This document shows positions 8,776-17,322 of a stretch of DNA of 64,000 nucleotides, piece by piece. The translations under genes and the position numbers were made by a program. The DNA is from CAJJDF01 sp965657945. Lineage in GTDB: Bacteria > Bacteroidota > Bacteroidia > Flavobacteriales_D > CAJJDF01. Positions within the stretch are counted from its first letter, which is position 1. Every line of letters begins with the position of its first letter. Below the pieces are notes generated by a model, which saw nothing but the letters and a program-made list of their open reading frames with translations, was not told the origin of the DNA and ran no database searches. The stretch covers positions 1 to 64,000 of the forward strand of contig CBFHPW010000003.1 of NCBI GenBank assembly GCA_965657945.1, written 5' to 3'.

Positions 8776-9444
8776 ATGGAATCAAATCATTATGTAATAA
8801 TTGTGGCTGGTGGAGTTGGCAAAAGAATGAACTCTCCTTTGCCCAAGCAGTTCATAAAAATCAATGATAAACCAATTATTTTTCATACCATAGAGAAGTT
8901 TTTGGAGGCAGATAGCTCCATTAAATTTATCATTTCACTTCATCCGGACTATATTGAATATTGGAAGGAACTAATTCAACTGTACAATTTCAACTTCAAT
9001 CACAAAACGGTAAAGGGAGGAAATGAACGATTTTTTTCAGTTAAAAACGCGTTAGATTTAGTGCCACGAAATGCAATTGTAGGCATTCACGATTCGGTAA
9101 GACCTCTGGTGTCATTGGGAACCATTACTCGATGTTTCCAAGAAACTCAAACACACTTTTCTGCGATTCCAGTTGAAGATTCTGTAAACAGCCTGAGGTA
9201 CATAACCGAACATAGAAACGAAATGTTAGACAGGAGTCTTGTAAAGCAAGTTCAAACCCCTCAGTACTTTAATGCTCAGCTAATAAAAGAATCTTATTGC
9301 AAAGATTTCTCTCATAAATTTACAGATGACGCCTCTGTCTATGAAGCCAGTGGCCATGACATTCATCCCGTAAAAGGAAACCCAGAAAACATAAAAATCA
9401 CTTCCCCTATTGACCTTATTGTAGCGAAGGAATTGTTGCGGTAA
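8776..9444 (+). CDS. ispD: 2-C-methyl-D-erythritol 4-phosphate cytidylyltransferase IspD
   Basis: 222 residues. The CTP-binding loop is VAGGVGKRMNSPLPKQFI at the N-terminus; HDSVRPLVS and DDASVYEASGHDIHPVKGNP are the other conserved blocks. The enzyme makes CDP-methylerythritol in the non-mevalonate isoprenoid pathway, which feeds undecaprenyl phosphate synthesis. It stands as a single transcription unit here, with a repeat-bearing gap following. Confidence 0.93.
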   Translation: MESNHYVIIVAGGVGKRMNSPLPKQFIKINDKPIIFHTIEKFLEADSSIKFIISLHPDYIEYWKELIQLYNFNFNHKTVKGGNERFFSVKNALDLVPRNAIVGIHDSVRPLVSLGTITRCFQETQTHFSAIPVEDSVNSLRYITEHRNEMLDRSLVKQVQTPQYFNAQLIKESYCKDFSHKFTDDASVYEASGHDIHPVKGNPENIKITSPIDLIVAKELLR

Positions 9445-9552
9445 TTTTCAAACTTCTCTCGTTCTAAAAAACTAAACAGACGATACATTTTATCCAGTGA
9501 ATTCAGAAAAGCCCAAGAAGCCAGGAAATTTTACTGAACAAAAAAATAAAAA

Positions 9553-9634
9553 GTCACCCTGAACTTGATTCAGGGTCTGTATGCAAGCATCAGTTATACT
9601 AGTTAATAGATTCTGTATCTAGTACGGAATGACT
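9553..9634. repeat. Paired palindromic repeat, family A
   Basis: Starts GTCACCCTGAACTTGATTCA and ends with GTACGGAATGAC. Each half of about 26 bases is itself palindromic, and the two halves are inverted with respect to each other, as in REP/BIME elements. Other copies occur at 10180, 17254, 44631, 44758, 49559, 50265, 51567 and 54285. No coding sequence is seen in this 234-base gap. Confidence 0.8.
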
Positions 9635-9678
9635 CCGCATTTTTTGTGTTATGATTATTAAAGTTATAAATTCATCCA

Positions 9679-10155
9679 ATGAAAACAACCCTACGAAAAG
9701 CCACCAAACAAGATTTACAAGCTGTGCTGGATTTAGTAAATGAACTGGCACTTTACGAAAAAGCACCTCAAGAAGTAACCGTAACTTTAGCTGATTATAA
9801 AAAGGATTTTAACAATAAAGTGTTCGACATTATTCTTGCCGAGCAAGAACACCGAATAGTTGGGATCGTATTTTACTACATGGCCTATTCCACTTGGAAA
9901 GGAAAAATGCTTTACCTAGAGGATTTTGTAGTGAAAGAAGAGTTAAGAGGAAAGGGAATAGGAAAACTCTTATTTAAAGCTTTTTTGGAAGAAGCAAAAA
10001 ATTTGGGAGCTAGCCTAGCAAAATGGCAAGTACTCGACTGGAACGAACCTGCTATTAATTTCTACGAAAAATACAATTCTACTATTGAAAAAGAATGGTA
10101 CAATGGGAAAATTTTGGAGAAGGATTATGAGGAGATAATTGGGATGATGAGATAA
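9679..10155 (+). CDS. GNAT family N-acetyltransferase (diamine acetyltransferase-like)
   Basis: 158 residues. The acetyl-CoA binding motif A is VVKEELRGKGIGKLLFKAFL at about residue 93, preceded by the strand MLYLEDFVV. ATKQDLQAVLDLVNELALYE near the N-terminus and WQVLDWNEPAINFYEKYN near residue 115 resemble spermidine/thialysine N-acetyltransferases. The acceptor is probably a small amine but cannot be fixed from sequence. Repeats lie on both sides, so it is transcribed alone. Confidence 0.85.
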   Translation: MKTTLRKATKQDLQAVLDLVNELALYEKAPQEVTVTLADYKKDFNNKVFDIILAEQEHRIVGIVFYYMAYSTWKGKMLYLEDFVVKEELRGKGIGKLLFKAFLEEAKNLGASLAKWQVLDWNEPAINFYEKYNSTIEKEWYNGKILEKDYEEIIGMMR

Positions 10156-10526
10156 TCTATTACCCAAACTATTTGGCTTGTCATTACGCACTTGTATAAG
10201 AATCTCATGCAATGAGAGGTTTCTTGAAAAAAACATGGAATATTCTCACCTGAAGATTCTCGATCGGAGTTGGGAATGACAGATGAAAAAAACAAAGCGA
10301 GCGTCATTTCGTCCCGACCATTCGAGATCGGAAACTCTATTCATGGAAATATTACAAATTAAAAACTTGAAATATGCTCTGTGAGATCCTGAAATAAATT
10401 CAGGATGACAGATGAAAATCTCATCCTAACCTTCCCAAAGGTAGGGGAATTTGAAAATTAACGCAAGAATACTCCTTCCCTTTGGGAAAGGTTGGAATAG
10501 CCTGTCCGGACATAATCGGGAGGAAT
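10156..10526. repeat. 371-base gap filled with palindromic repeats
   Basis: No gene is seen. A diverged family A pair covers 10180-10280 (GTCATTACG to GGGAATGAC), part of a copy follows at 10302-10344, and a single family A unit lies at 10384-10409 (GATCCTGAAATAAATTCAGG). A different pair, here called family C, occupies 10421-10498: CCTAACCTTCCCAAAGG on the left and CCCTTTGGGAAAGGTTGG on the right, able to pair across a 25-base loop. The same family recurs at 51759-51871. Confidence 0.7.
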
Positions 10527-11603
10527 CTACTCTTCCTCTCCTTTTCCTTTCAATTCGTCTTCCATTTCTTTCTTCAAAAACGCATCCCAGCCCTGAGCCG
10601 TTAGTGGTTGCGAAGAACCATCACGAGTAATTAAGTTGACTCCTGAGTTCTTATCAGTCATGTGACCAATAATACTCAAATGCGGATTTCCTTTTACTTT
10701 TTCAAAATCACTTTGCTTGATCGTAAATAACAATTCGTAATCTTCTCCTCCATTTAATGCAACAATGGTAGGTGACATATCAAAATCTTGAGCAGTCAAT
10801 ACAGTTTGAGGATCAATAGGTAATTTATCTTCATAAATGCTACATCCCACTTCACTTTGAGTAGCAATATGAAAAATCTCAGAGGCCAATCCATCAGAAA
10901 TATCAATCATACTGGTTGGCTGAACGTCCATTTTTTTTAGTAATTCCAAAATATCTAACCTCGCCTCTGGCTTCAAGATTCTTTCCAATACGTAATCATT
11001 CCCTTCCAAATCGGGTTGGATTTTGTCATTGGCTTTAAATACCTGCTTTTCTCTTTCCAACAATTGTAATCCCACATAGGCACTTCCCAAATCTCCCGAA
11101 ACCACTAACAAATCATTCTCTTTTGCTCCATTTCTGTACACCAATTCTTTTTCATCCGCTACTCCCATTGCAGTGATATTGATAATCAATCCAGAAAGCG
11201 AAGAAGTGGTATCTCCACCTATCACTTCTACTCCGTACAGATTAGCGGCCAATAAAATACCTTCGTACAACTCGTCAATCGCCTCGACAGGATAACGGCT
11301 AGAAAAACTCAAAGCTACTGTAATTGCCTTGGGTTGAGCGTTCATGGCTACAATATCCGAAACATTGACAACCACTGCTTTATATCCCAAGTGCTTAAGT
11401 GGAGTGTAAGAAACATCAAAGTGAACACCTTCCGTTAAGGTATCTGTGGTGATGACTGTTTTTTTGTTTCCAAAATCTACCACAGCCGCATCATCTCCTA
11501 TTCCTTTTAGCACATCTTTATCTGTTAACTTAATTTTTTCAGTCAGTCTATTGATAAATCCAAATTCGCCCAATTCGCTTATGTTCGTGTGATTGTTTTC
11601 CAT
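10527..11603 (-). CDS. thiL: Thiamine-monophosphate kinase ThiL
   Basis: 358 residues. GIGDDAAVVDFGNKKTVITT and DTLTEGVHF near the N-terminus bind ATP and Mg; MIDISDGLASEIFHIA and NGGEDYELLFTI are further family signatures. The enzyme phosphorylates thiamine monophosphate to thiamine diphosphate. The tail (KKEMEDELKGKGEEE) is acidic and probably disordered. No other thi genes are adjacent. The promoter is unusually clear and suggests a leaderless message (see 11608-11639). Confidence 0.95.
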   Translation of the reverse strand: MENNHTNISELGEFGFINRLTEKIKLTDKDVLKGIGDDAAVVDFGNKKTVITTDTLTEGVHFDVSYTPLKHLGYKAVVVNVSDIVAMNAQPKAITVALSFSSRYPVEAIDELYEGILLAANLYGVEVIGGDTTSSLSGLIINITAMGVADEKELVYRNGAKENDLLVVSGDLGSAYVGLQLLEREKQVFKANDKIQPDLEGNDYVLERILKPEARLDILELLKKMDVQPTSMIDISDGLASEIFHIATQSEVGCSIYEDKLPIDPQTVLTAQDFDMSPTIVALNGGEDYELLFTIKQSDFEKVKGNPHLSIIGHMTDKNSGVNLITRDGSSQPLTAQGWDAFLKKEMEDELKGKGEEE

Positions 11604-11607
11604 GTGG

Positions 11608-11639
11608 CAAAATTACGGATTATTATCAGTATATTTCAA
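11608..11639 (-). promoter_or_regulatory. Canonical promoter of thiL
   Basis: On the minus strand: TTG (11637-11639), a 21-base spacer and TAATTTTG (11608-11615), matching TTTG-N19-21-TAnnTTTG. Only four bases (CCAC) separate the -7 box from the ATG at 11603, so the transcript should start at or next to the start codon. Confidence 0.65.
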
Positions 11640-11720
11640 TTCTAAAAAATAAATTCTATTGGACGTTACACAATGGTGATTCCATAACCTCTGCTATTTT
11701 TATTGAAAACCGCAACCTTA

Positions 11721-11990
11721 ATGAAAAGATTAATTATACCCCTAATTCTTTTGTGCACCATTATCCAATGCCAAGAAGAAAAACCTATACTTGAACAAGC
11801 AATAGAAGCCCGATGCGAATGCTTAAAGAGCTACGATAAAAAAAAGAATAACATAATAGAAGTAATGGAATGTTCTGATGAGGTAAATGCTAGGCCGGAA
11901 TTTGAAGGTCTAAATCAAGCGCAAGTTATGGCTGGAATGGAGAAAACCTGCCCTGAAGCCGCTCTCCCCTTAGATGAAATGATTCAATAA
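11721..11990 (+). CDS. Small probable lipoprotein of unknown function
   Basis: 89 residues from ATG 11721, chosen over a TTG at 11703 because MKRLIIPLILLCTIIQCQEE then forms the signal peptide with Cys17 as the likely lipidation site. Gln at position -1 is atypical, so simple secretion is possible. The mature part has three further cysteines (CECLKSY, MECSDEV, KTCPEAA). I do not recognise a family. It precedes the aromatic catabolism genes but is separated from hmgA by 225 bases that show no clear feature. Confidence 0.55.
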   Translation: MKRLIIPLILLCTIIQCQEEKPILEQAIEARCECLKSYDKKKNNIIEVMECSDEVNARPEFEGLNQAQVMAGMEKTCPEAALPLDEMIQ

Positions 11991-12215
11991 AACTGACATC
12001 TATCAGGTAAGGCATTTCACAAATTTTTCTTAATTTTAGAAACAAATTAAAAAAGTAGCTTCATCACTTTTTAATCTGAATATTTTTAAATGGAAAAAAG
12101 CTGGGAAAATATCTTTTCGTTAAAGCTCTCTGTGATTATCAAAAATCCAGAGTAATAAGGGCAGTTTGCGCTCAATTTTCATTTATAACTCCTAATAATT
12201 CATTACATTTAAAGT

Positions 12216-13376
12216 ATGCCAAGATACCACACACTGGGAAATATCCCACCAAAACGACACACCGTTTTCAAAAAGCCTGACGGTAGTTTTTATTACGAAG
12301 AACTTTTCGGAACCATTGGATTTGACGGAATGTCATCGCTTTTGTATCATACCCAACGCCCAACTCAGGTAAAAGAGGTGGTAAAATCATATTCGGTTGC
12401 TCCGAAAATTGCAGTGGAAAAAAACATGAAATCATTGGCGCTCAAAGGATTTAAAGTTCCCCCAATCAATGATTTTCTGGAAAGTAGAAAGTGTGTGTTG
12501 ATGAACTCTGATTGTCAAATTATTTTGGCTTCGCCTAAAAAATCACTCACCGATTATTTTTATAAAAACACGGACAGTGACGAGGTTATTTTTATCCATG
12601 AAGGTTCTGGGAAGCTAAGAACTATGATGGGCAATATTGATTTTGAATACGGTGATTACTTGGTAATTCCCAGAGGAATGATTTACCAAATAAACTTTGA
12701 CTCGGAAGATAACAGATTGTTTATTGTAGAATCAAAAAGCCCAATTTACACCCCAAAACGATACAGAAATTGGTTTGGACAACACTTGGAACATTCGCCA
12801 TTTTGCGAACGTGATTTACATGGCCCTTCCGAACTTGAAACTTTTTTCGAACAAGGAGACTTTTTGGTAAAAGTGAAAAAGCAAGACATGATTCACGAAT
12901 ACAATTATGCAGCTCACCCATTTAGTGTTGTAGGCTGGGATGGTTACAATTTTCCCTACAAATTTTCTATTCACGATTTTGAACCAATAACGGGAAGAGT
13001 GCATTTACCACCTCCTATTCATCAAACATTCGAAACAGATACGTTTGTAATCTGTTCATTTGTACCCAGACTATATGATTACCACCCAAAATCAGTTCCT
13101 GCACCTTACAATCACAGCAATATAGATTCTGACGAAGTGTTGTACTATGTAGATGGCGATTTTATGAGCAGAAACAACATTGAAAAAGGACAAATTACAC
13201 TTCACCCGGCAGGAATTCCTCACGGACCTCACCCTGGTGCCATGGAGCGCAGCATAGGAAAAACCGAAACAGAAGAACTCGCAGTGATGGTAGATACTTT
13301 TAAACCTTTAATGGTAACTGAAGAGGCTGTGAAATTGGAAGACGGGGACTATTATAAAAGTTGGTTGGAACATTAA
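12216..13376 (+). CDS. hmgA: Homogentisate 1,2-dioxygenase
   Basis: 386 residues, the short bacterial form. FIHEGSGKLRTMMGNIDFEY and the cupin segment GQITLHPAGIPHGPHPGAME carry the histidines expected to bind Fe(II). The enzyme opens the ring of homogentisate to maleylacetoacetate, the step after 4-hydroxyphenylpyruvate dioxygenase, whose gene follows 107 bases downstream. The last steps of the pathway (maleylacetoacetate isomerase, fumarylacetoacetase) are not in this window. The gap to hpd holds TTAGC repeats. Confidence 0.93.
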   Translation: MPRYHTLGNIPPKRHTVFKKPDGSFYYEELFGTIGFDGMSSLLYHTQRPTQVKEVVKSYSVAPKIAVEKNMKSLALKGFKVPPINDFLESRKCVLMNSDCQIILASPKKSLTDYFYKNTDSDEVIFIHEGSGKLRTMMGNIDFEYGDYLVIPRGMIYQINFDSEDNRLFIVESKSPIYTPKRYRNWFGQHLEHSPFCERDLHGPSELETFFEQGDFLVKVKKQDMIHEYNYAAHPFSVVGWDGYNFPYKFSIHDFEPITGRVHLPPPIHQTFETDTFVICSFVPRLYDYHPKSVPAPYNHSNIDSDEVLYYVDGDFMSRNNIEKGQITLHPAGIPHGPHPGAMERSIGKTETEELAVMVDTFKPLMVTEEAVKLEDGDYYKSWLEH

Positions 13377-13380
13377 AATT

Positions 13381-13475
13381 ATTAGCTAATGAGGTAATAA
13401 GCCAATTAGCCATTGACATTAACAATTGAAATACTTAATAATTGGCTAATTCTCAAATTAGCTAATTTGCTAATT
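13381..13475. repeat. TTAGC/GCTAA repeat tract between hmgA and hpd
   Basis: The gap is built of overlapping copies of ATTAGCTAAT, CAATTAGCC, ATTGGCTAAT and AATTAGCTAATTTGCTAAT. The same motif fills the gaps at 14645, 14876 and 16648 but is not seen elsewhere in the window. Confidence 0.7.
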
Positions 13476-13483
13476 AAAACATT

Positions 13484-14644
13484 ATGAAAGAAGACATTAA
13501 AAACGTTGAATACGGACTAGAAAAAATATTTGAAGGAGCGCAAGATTTCTTGCCTCTTTTGGGAACAGATTACGTAGAATTTATTGTGGGAAATGCCAAG
13601 CAGGCAGCCCACTTTTACAAAACTGCTTTTGGATTTCAATCTCATGCTTATAAAGGACTTGAAACAGGTTGTAAAGACTATGCTTCTTATGTAGTAAAAC
13701 AAGACAAAATTCGCATTGTACTAACTACTCCTCTAAATTCAAGTAGCTGGATGAATGACCACCTAGCAAAACATGGAGATGGTGTAAAATTCGTAGCTCT
13801 TTGGGTAGACGATGCTCAAAAATCATGGGAAGAAACTACCAAAAGGGGAGCTAAATCCTTTATGGAGCCAACAGTTGAAAAGGACGAACATGGAGAAGTG
13901 GTAAGAGCTGGGATTTATACCTATGGAGAAACAGTACACATGTTTGTAGAAAGAAAAAACTACAACGGTCAGTTTTTGCCAGGTTACGAAAAGTGGGAAT
14001 CAGATTACAATCCTGAACCAACCGGGCTTAAGTTCATTGACCACATGGTTGGAAATGTTGGGTGGAATGAAATGAATACATGGGTAAAATGGTACGAAGA
14101 TGTGATGGGGTTTGTCAATTTCTTATCTTTTGACGACAAGCAAATTCATACCGAATATTCTGCCTTGATGAGTAAGGTAATGAGTAACGGTAATGGAAGA
14201 ATTAAATTTCCAATAAACGAGCCAGCTGAAGGTAAAAAAAGGTCGCAAATAGAAGAATATTTGGACTATTATGAAGGGCCAGGAGTGCAGCATATCGCGG
14301 TAGCTACAGATGACATTATTTCTACTGTGAGCAAACTGCGAGCAAGAGGAATTGAGTTTCTCTCTACGCCACCCGAAGAATATTACCGTGCCGTACCAGG
14401 AAGGTTAGAGGAGCATTCTCACGAATTGAGAGAAGACATAGAAACTCTTAAAGGATTGGGAATAATGATTGATGCCGATGAGGAAGGCTATTTATTACAA
14501 ATATTTACCAAGCCAATTGAGGATAGACCCACTTTGTTTTTTGAAATTATCCAAAGAATGGGTGCAAGAGGATTTGGAGCTGGAAATTTCAAAGCCTTGT
14601 TTGAATCCATTGAAAGAGAGCAAGCAAAGAGAGGGACGCTTTAA
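13484..14644 (+). CDS. hpd: 4-hydroxyphenylpyruvate dioxygenase
   Basis: 386 residues with two vicinal-oxygen-chelate halves. The iron ligands sit in IDHMVGNV (about residue 187), GPGVQHIAVATDD (about 270) and LFFEIIQRMGARGFGAGNFK (about 350). The enzyme converts 4-hydroxyphenylpyruvate to homogentisate, the substrate of the upstream HmgA, so the two form the core of tyrosine breakdown. TTAGC repeats flank it on both sides. Confidence 0.95.
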   Translation: MKEDIKNVEYGLEKIFEGAQDFLPLLGTDYVEFIVGNAKQAAHFYKTAFGFQSHAYKGLETGCKDYASYVVKQDKIRIVLTTPLNSSSWMNDHLAKHGDGVKFVALWVDDAQKSWEETTKRGAKSFMEPTVEKDEHGEVVRAGIYTYGETVHMFVERKNYNGQFLPGYEKWESDYNPEPTGLKFIDHMVGNVGWNEMNTWVKWYEDVMGFVNFLSFDDKQIHTEYSALMSKVMSNGNGRIKFPINEPAEGKKRSQIEEYLDYYEGPGVQHIAVATDDIISTVSKLRARGIEFLSTPPEEYYRAVPGRLEEHSHELREDIETLKGLGIMIDADEEGYLLQIFTKPIEDRPTLFFEIIQRMGARGFGAGNFKALFESIEREQAKRGTL

Positions 14645-14681
14645 TAATTAGCCGATTTTATGATTAGCGAATATGCCAATG
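14645..14681. repeat. TTAGC repeat after hpd
   Basis: ATTAGCCGATTTTATGATTA followed by GCGAATATGCCAATG. The AATATGCCAATG part recurs at 16675, again just before a short secreted-protein gene. Confidence 0.6.
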
Positions 14682-14688
14682 GAGTAGT

Positions 14689-14874
14689 ATGAAAAGAATA
14701 AGTAAACTAACTTTATCCATTATCTCGATATCTTTAATTAATTGTAATTCTAACCAGCACTCTGAAGGTGGGCAAAGCCATAGAATAGAACCTAATAGCA
14801 TTAATGATGATACTCTAAGTATAAGGGAAGAAAGAGAAATAAATGCAAAAATTACTATTAACATAGATGACTGA
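14689..14874 (+). CDS. Tiny putative lipoprotein inside the catabolic cluster
   Basis: 61 residues. MKRISKLTLSIISISLINCN looks like a lipoprotein signal with Cys19; the remainder is polar with no recognisable domain. It is bracketed on both sides by the same TTAGC repeat, so it looks like a cassette placed between hpd and kynA. It could be a real small lipoprotein or a decaying fragment. The signal-like start is the main reason to call it. Confidence 0.45.
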   Translation: MKRISKLTLSIISISLINCNSNQHSEGGQSHRIEPNSINDDTLSIREEREINAKITINIDD

Positions 14875-14875
14875 A

Positions 14876-14921
14876 ATTTAAAAATTGGCTAATTAACTCA
14901 TTCGCTAATCGGCTTAATATT
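14876..14921. repeat. TTAGC repeat before kynA
   Basis: AATTGGCTAATTAACTCATT then CGCTAATCGGC. With the copy at 14645 it encloses the small lipoprotein gene. Confidence 0.6.
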
Positions 14922-14927
14922 AAAAAC

Positions 14928-15866
14928 ATGAAAAGAGAAGAATTACTAGCTGCGATAGATAAAAAATACGAAGCGATGGGTCAAAATCCTGATGTTCATT
15001 TGTCGGGACTATTGCATGCGGAGCCAATGACTTACTGGGATTTCGCTCAGGTTGATGCTTTGTTAAGCCTTCAAACCCAGAGAACACAACTAAAAGACGA
15101 AATGGTATTTATTATGTACCATCAAGTCAATGAATTGTTATTTAAAATGATTTTGTGGGAAATTGCTCAGATTGCTGATCAAGAAAATATACAGCCCGAA
15201 AAGTTTACGATGCATCTGGGGCGAATAAGCAGATATTTTGATGTACTCGCCAATTCATTTACGGTAATGGGCGATGGTATGGAGCTTGAACAATATATGA
15301 AGTTTAGAGACACACTGACTCCAGCCAGTGGGTTCCAAAGTGCTCAATACCGCCAGATAGAAATCGCTTCAACTGAATTGATCAATCTAATCGATCTTCG
15401 TTTTAGAGCTACTATTGACAGGGACACACCTTACGAACATGCTTTTGAGCACATGTACTGGCAAGCCGCGGGCAAAGACTTCAAAACGGGTAAGAAAAAT
15501 GCTCTTCTCGTTAATTTTGAAAAAAAATACAAAAAGAAACTGATTGACTTCATGAAGGATTACAACACCGTAAACCTTTGGACCAAATTTAAGGAATTGC
15601 CCGAAGAATTTCAGAAGAATGTGACCTTAGTGAACGCAATGAGACACTATGATTACACCGTAAACATAAAATGGGTAATGCATCATTATCATGCAGCGGC
15701 AAAGTACTTAGGAGAAGCGGCAGCAACTGGTGGAAGTGACTGGCATAAATACATGCACCCTAGATATCAAAAACGAATCTTTTTCCCGGATTTATGGAGC
15801 CAAGAAGAGCAAGAAAACTGGGGAATAACTAACTTAGAAGAAATAAAAATATTGACCGAATTATAA
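14928..15866 (+). CDS. kynA: Tryptophan 2,3-dioxygenase
   Basis: 312 residues. YHQVNELLFKMILWEIAQI and TPASGFQSAQYRQIE are diagnostic substrate-pocket motifs; AAATGGSDWHKYMHPRYQKR near the C-terminus lies around the heme site. The enzyme is a cytoplasmic heme protein that oxidises tryptophan to N-formylkynurenine. Other kynurenine genes are absent from the window. The next gene starts 10 bases later, the only gap of this cluster without TTAGC repeats, so the two are probably co-transcribed. Confidence 0.94.
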   Translation: MKREELLAAIDKKYEAMGQNPDVHLSGLLHAEPMTYWDFAQVDALLSLQTQRTQLKDEMVFIMYHQVNELLFKMILWEIAQIADQENIQPEKFTMHLGRISRYFDVLANSFTVMGDGMELEQYMKFRDTLTPASGFQSAQYRQIEIASTELINLIDLRFRATIDRDTPYEHAFEHMYWQAAGKDFKTGKKNALLVNFEKKYKKKLIDFMKDYNTVNLWTKFKELPEEFQKNVTLVNAMRHYDYTVNIKWVMHHYHAAAKYLGEAAATGGSDWHKYMHPRYQKRIFFPDLWSQEEQENWGITNLEEIKILTEL

Positions 15867-15876
15867 CTCCAATTCT

Positions 15877-16647
15877 ATGATAAATTTTGAATATTTAGAG
15901 GCAAACAAAGCCAAATTAAGAGAAGAATACATGACGGCAAAGCCATTTCCATGTATCGCAATAGATAATTTTTGCCACGAAGAAAAGCTATCAGCTTTAG
16001 TAGATAATATCCCTGATATTGAGACAAAAAGCGCAGATTATGCTTTTTCAAAAAACAAATTTGAAAAATCAAAAATAAAGGATATTGCACCAGAGTTTGA
16101 AGAATTTCATAGAGAAATGACTTCTGATAGATTCAAAGATATTCTGCATTACATTACAGGCGAAGATGTATTTGTGGATCCTGACTTGTACGGGGGAGGA
16201 ATTCACCAAGGGAAAGAAGGGAGTTTTCTAGATATGCACGTAGATTTTAACTACCACCCACTTAAACCAACTTGGTACAGAAACCTAAATATTTTGTTGT
16301 ACCTCAATAAAGATTGGAAAGAGGAATACGGTGGACATTTGAAACTGGAACACAGCGAAACTGGAGAAAAAGCTGAGATTGGAGTGCCATTTAATCGTTT
16401 AGCCATCATGCAATGCAGAGGATACACACTTCATGGTTATGATAAAATTAATTTCCCTCCCGGAAAAGCGCGATTATCTATGGCCACTTATGCTTTTTCA
16501 ATTCATGAAAAACAACAAGAGTCCGCCAGAACTACCAAGTGGAAAGTGGACAAAAGTAACCCTGTGAAATATATTTTGTCTAAATTATGGGTACCCGCGG
16601 TAAGGGTAAAAAGTATCTTTTTTAAGAGTAAAACTGGCGATCATTAG
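15877..16647 (+). CDS. 2-oxoglutarate/Fe(II)-dependent oxygenase, prolyl-4-hydroxylase-like
   Basis: 256 residues. The iron-binding HxD is in FLDMHVDFNYHP (about residue 120); the distal histidine is probably in GYTLHGYDKI and the 2-oxoglutarate-binding Arg in PPGKARLSMATYAFS. NLNILLYLNKDW followed by EYGGHLKLE is typical of the P4H/2OG-FeII_Oxy_3 group. Substrates of such enzymes in Bacteroidota include protein side chains and small molecules; which applies here is unknown. Its position directly after kynA hints at a link to amino-acid oxidation, but that is inference. Confidence 0.82.
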   Translation: MINFEYLEANKAKLREEYMTAKPFPCIAIDNFCHEEKLSALVDNIPDIETKSADYAFSKNKFEKSKIKDIAPEFEEFHREMTSDRFKDILHYITGEDVFVDPDLYGGGIHQGKEGSFLDMHVDFNYHPLKPTWYRNLNILLYLNKDWKEEYGGHLKLEHSETGEKAEIGVPFNRLAIMQCRGYTLHGYDKINFPPGKARLSMATYAFSIHEKQQESARTTKWKVDKSNPVKYILSKLWVPAVRVKSIFFKSKTGDH

Positions 16648-16686
16648 GCTAATTTGTCGATTAGCCAATTTGAAAATATGCCAATG
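16648..16686. repeat. TTAGC repeat overlapping the start of the next gene
   Basis: GGCTAATTTGTCGATTAGCC followed by AATTTGAAAATATGCCAATG. The last ATG is the chosen start at 16684, so the repeat supplies the start region of that gene. Confidence 0.6.
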
Positions 16687-17208
16687 AAATTGACATTTCT
16701 TTTTATATTGATTAACTCCATTTCTTTTTGTCAGAAATGGAGTTACCAAGGGCATGACAAAAAAGAAAAATACGGTCATGTATATTGCTTTAGTTTTCAG
16801 AATGAGGAAGATACAAACTCACTTAATTATTCCTACTCCAATCTAATTGATAGCAACAATGTAACTGTTGCTTTCATGGATAATAATGGAAAAGCTATTC
16901 CTTTCGCAAATTTTGAAATTAGAACTGATTTTTCTGATGAATACATTATAGTAAATACTGGCATTGATGGAGAATATTCTATGTCTATTAATTGTGGGGA
17001 AATTGAAATTACAGCGAAAAACTTACAATATGATGATTTCCAAACAGTTTTGGAATTAGATTCAATCCAAAAACTAAATTTAACGATAATGTTAGGGCTA
17101 GCTCCTGAATTGCAAATTTATCAAATCAATTCTCGAAAAAAAATACCTGATTCTGAAAAAGAATCTCTCCTATTGAGTCTAAAATTAACGCGATGTGTTA
17201 TTGACTAA
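16684..17208 (+). CDS. Secreted protein with carboxypeptidase-regulatory-like domain
   Basis: 174 residues from ATG 16684. MKLTFLFILINSISFCQKW is a Sec signal; two in-frame ATGs slightly upstream lie within the repeat and would weaken the signal. Residues 65-140 (VTVAFMDNNGKAIPFANFEI, GIDGEYSMSINCGEIEITAK) form a beta-sandwich of the CarboxypepD_reg/peptidase-associated type seen in many surface proteins. No enzymatic domain is present. It carries TTAGC repeats before it and a family A repeat after it. Confidence 0.6.
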   Translation: MKLTFLFILINSISFCQKWSYQGHDKKEKYGHVYCFSFQNEEDTNSLNYSYSNLIDSNNVTVAFMDNNGKAIPFANFEIRTDFSDEYIIVNTGIDGEYSMSINCGEIEITAKNLQYDDFQTVLELDSIQKLNLTIMLGLAPELQIYQINSRKKIPDSEKESLLLSLKLTRCVID

Positions 17209-17253
17209 ACACAAAAAGAACATCTAATTAGACTTGGCAATTAACCGCAAACT

Positions 17254-17278
17254 GATTCTGAATCGAGTTCAGAATGAC
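17254..17278. repeat. Single family A palindromic unit
   Basis: GATTCTGAATCGAGTTCAGA then ATGAC. This is one half of the paired element described at 9553. Confidence 0.65.
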
Positions 17279-17322
17279 TGCTTTACCCATTCTCTGACTC
17301 ATACTCTATTTTCTAGACGAAC

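Noticed and set aside
12090..12155. 21-codon frame (MEKSWENIFSLKLSVIIKNP) upstream of hmgA
   Set aside because: Too short, with no promoter or conserved context, so a leader peptide cannot be supported.
13381..16686. TTAGC-rich gaps considered as a CRISPR array
   Set aside because: Units are irregular in length and spacing, there are no unique spacers of constant size and no cas genes.
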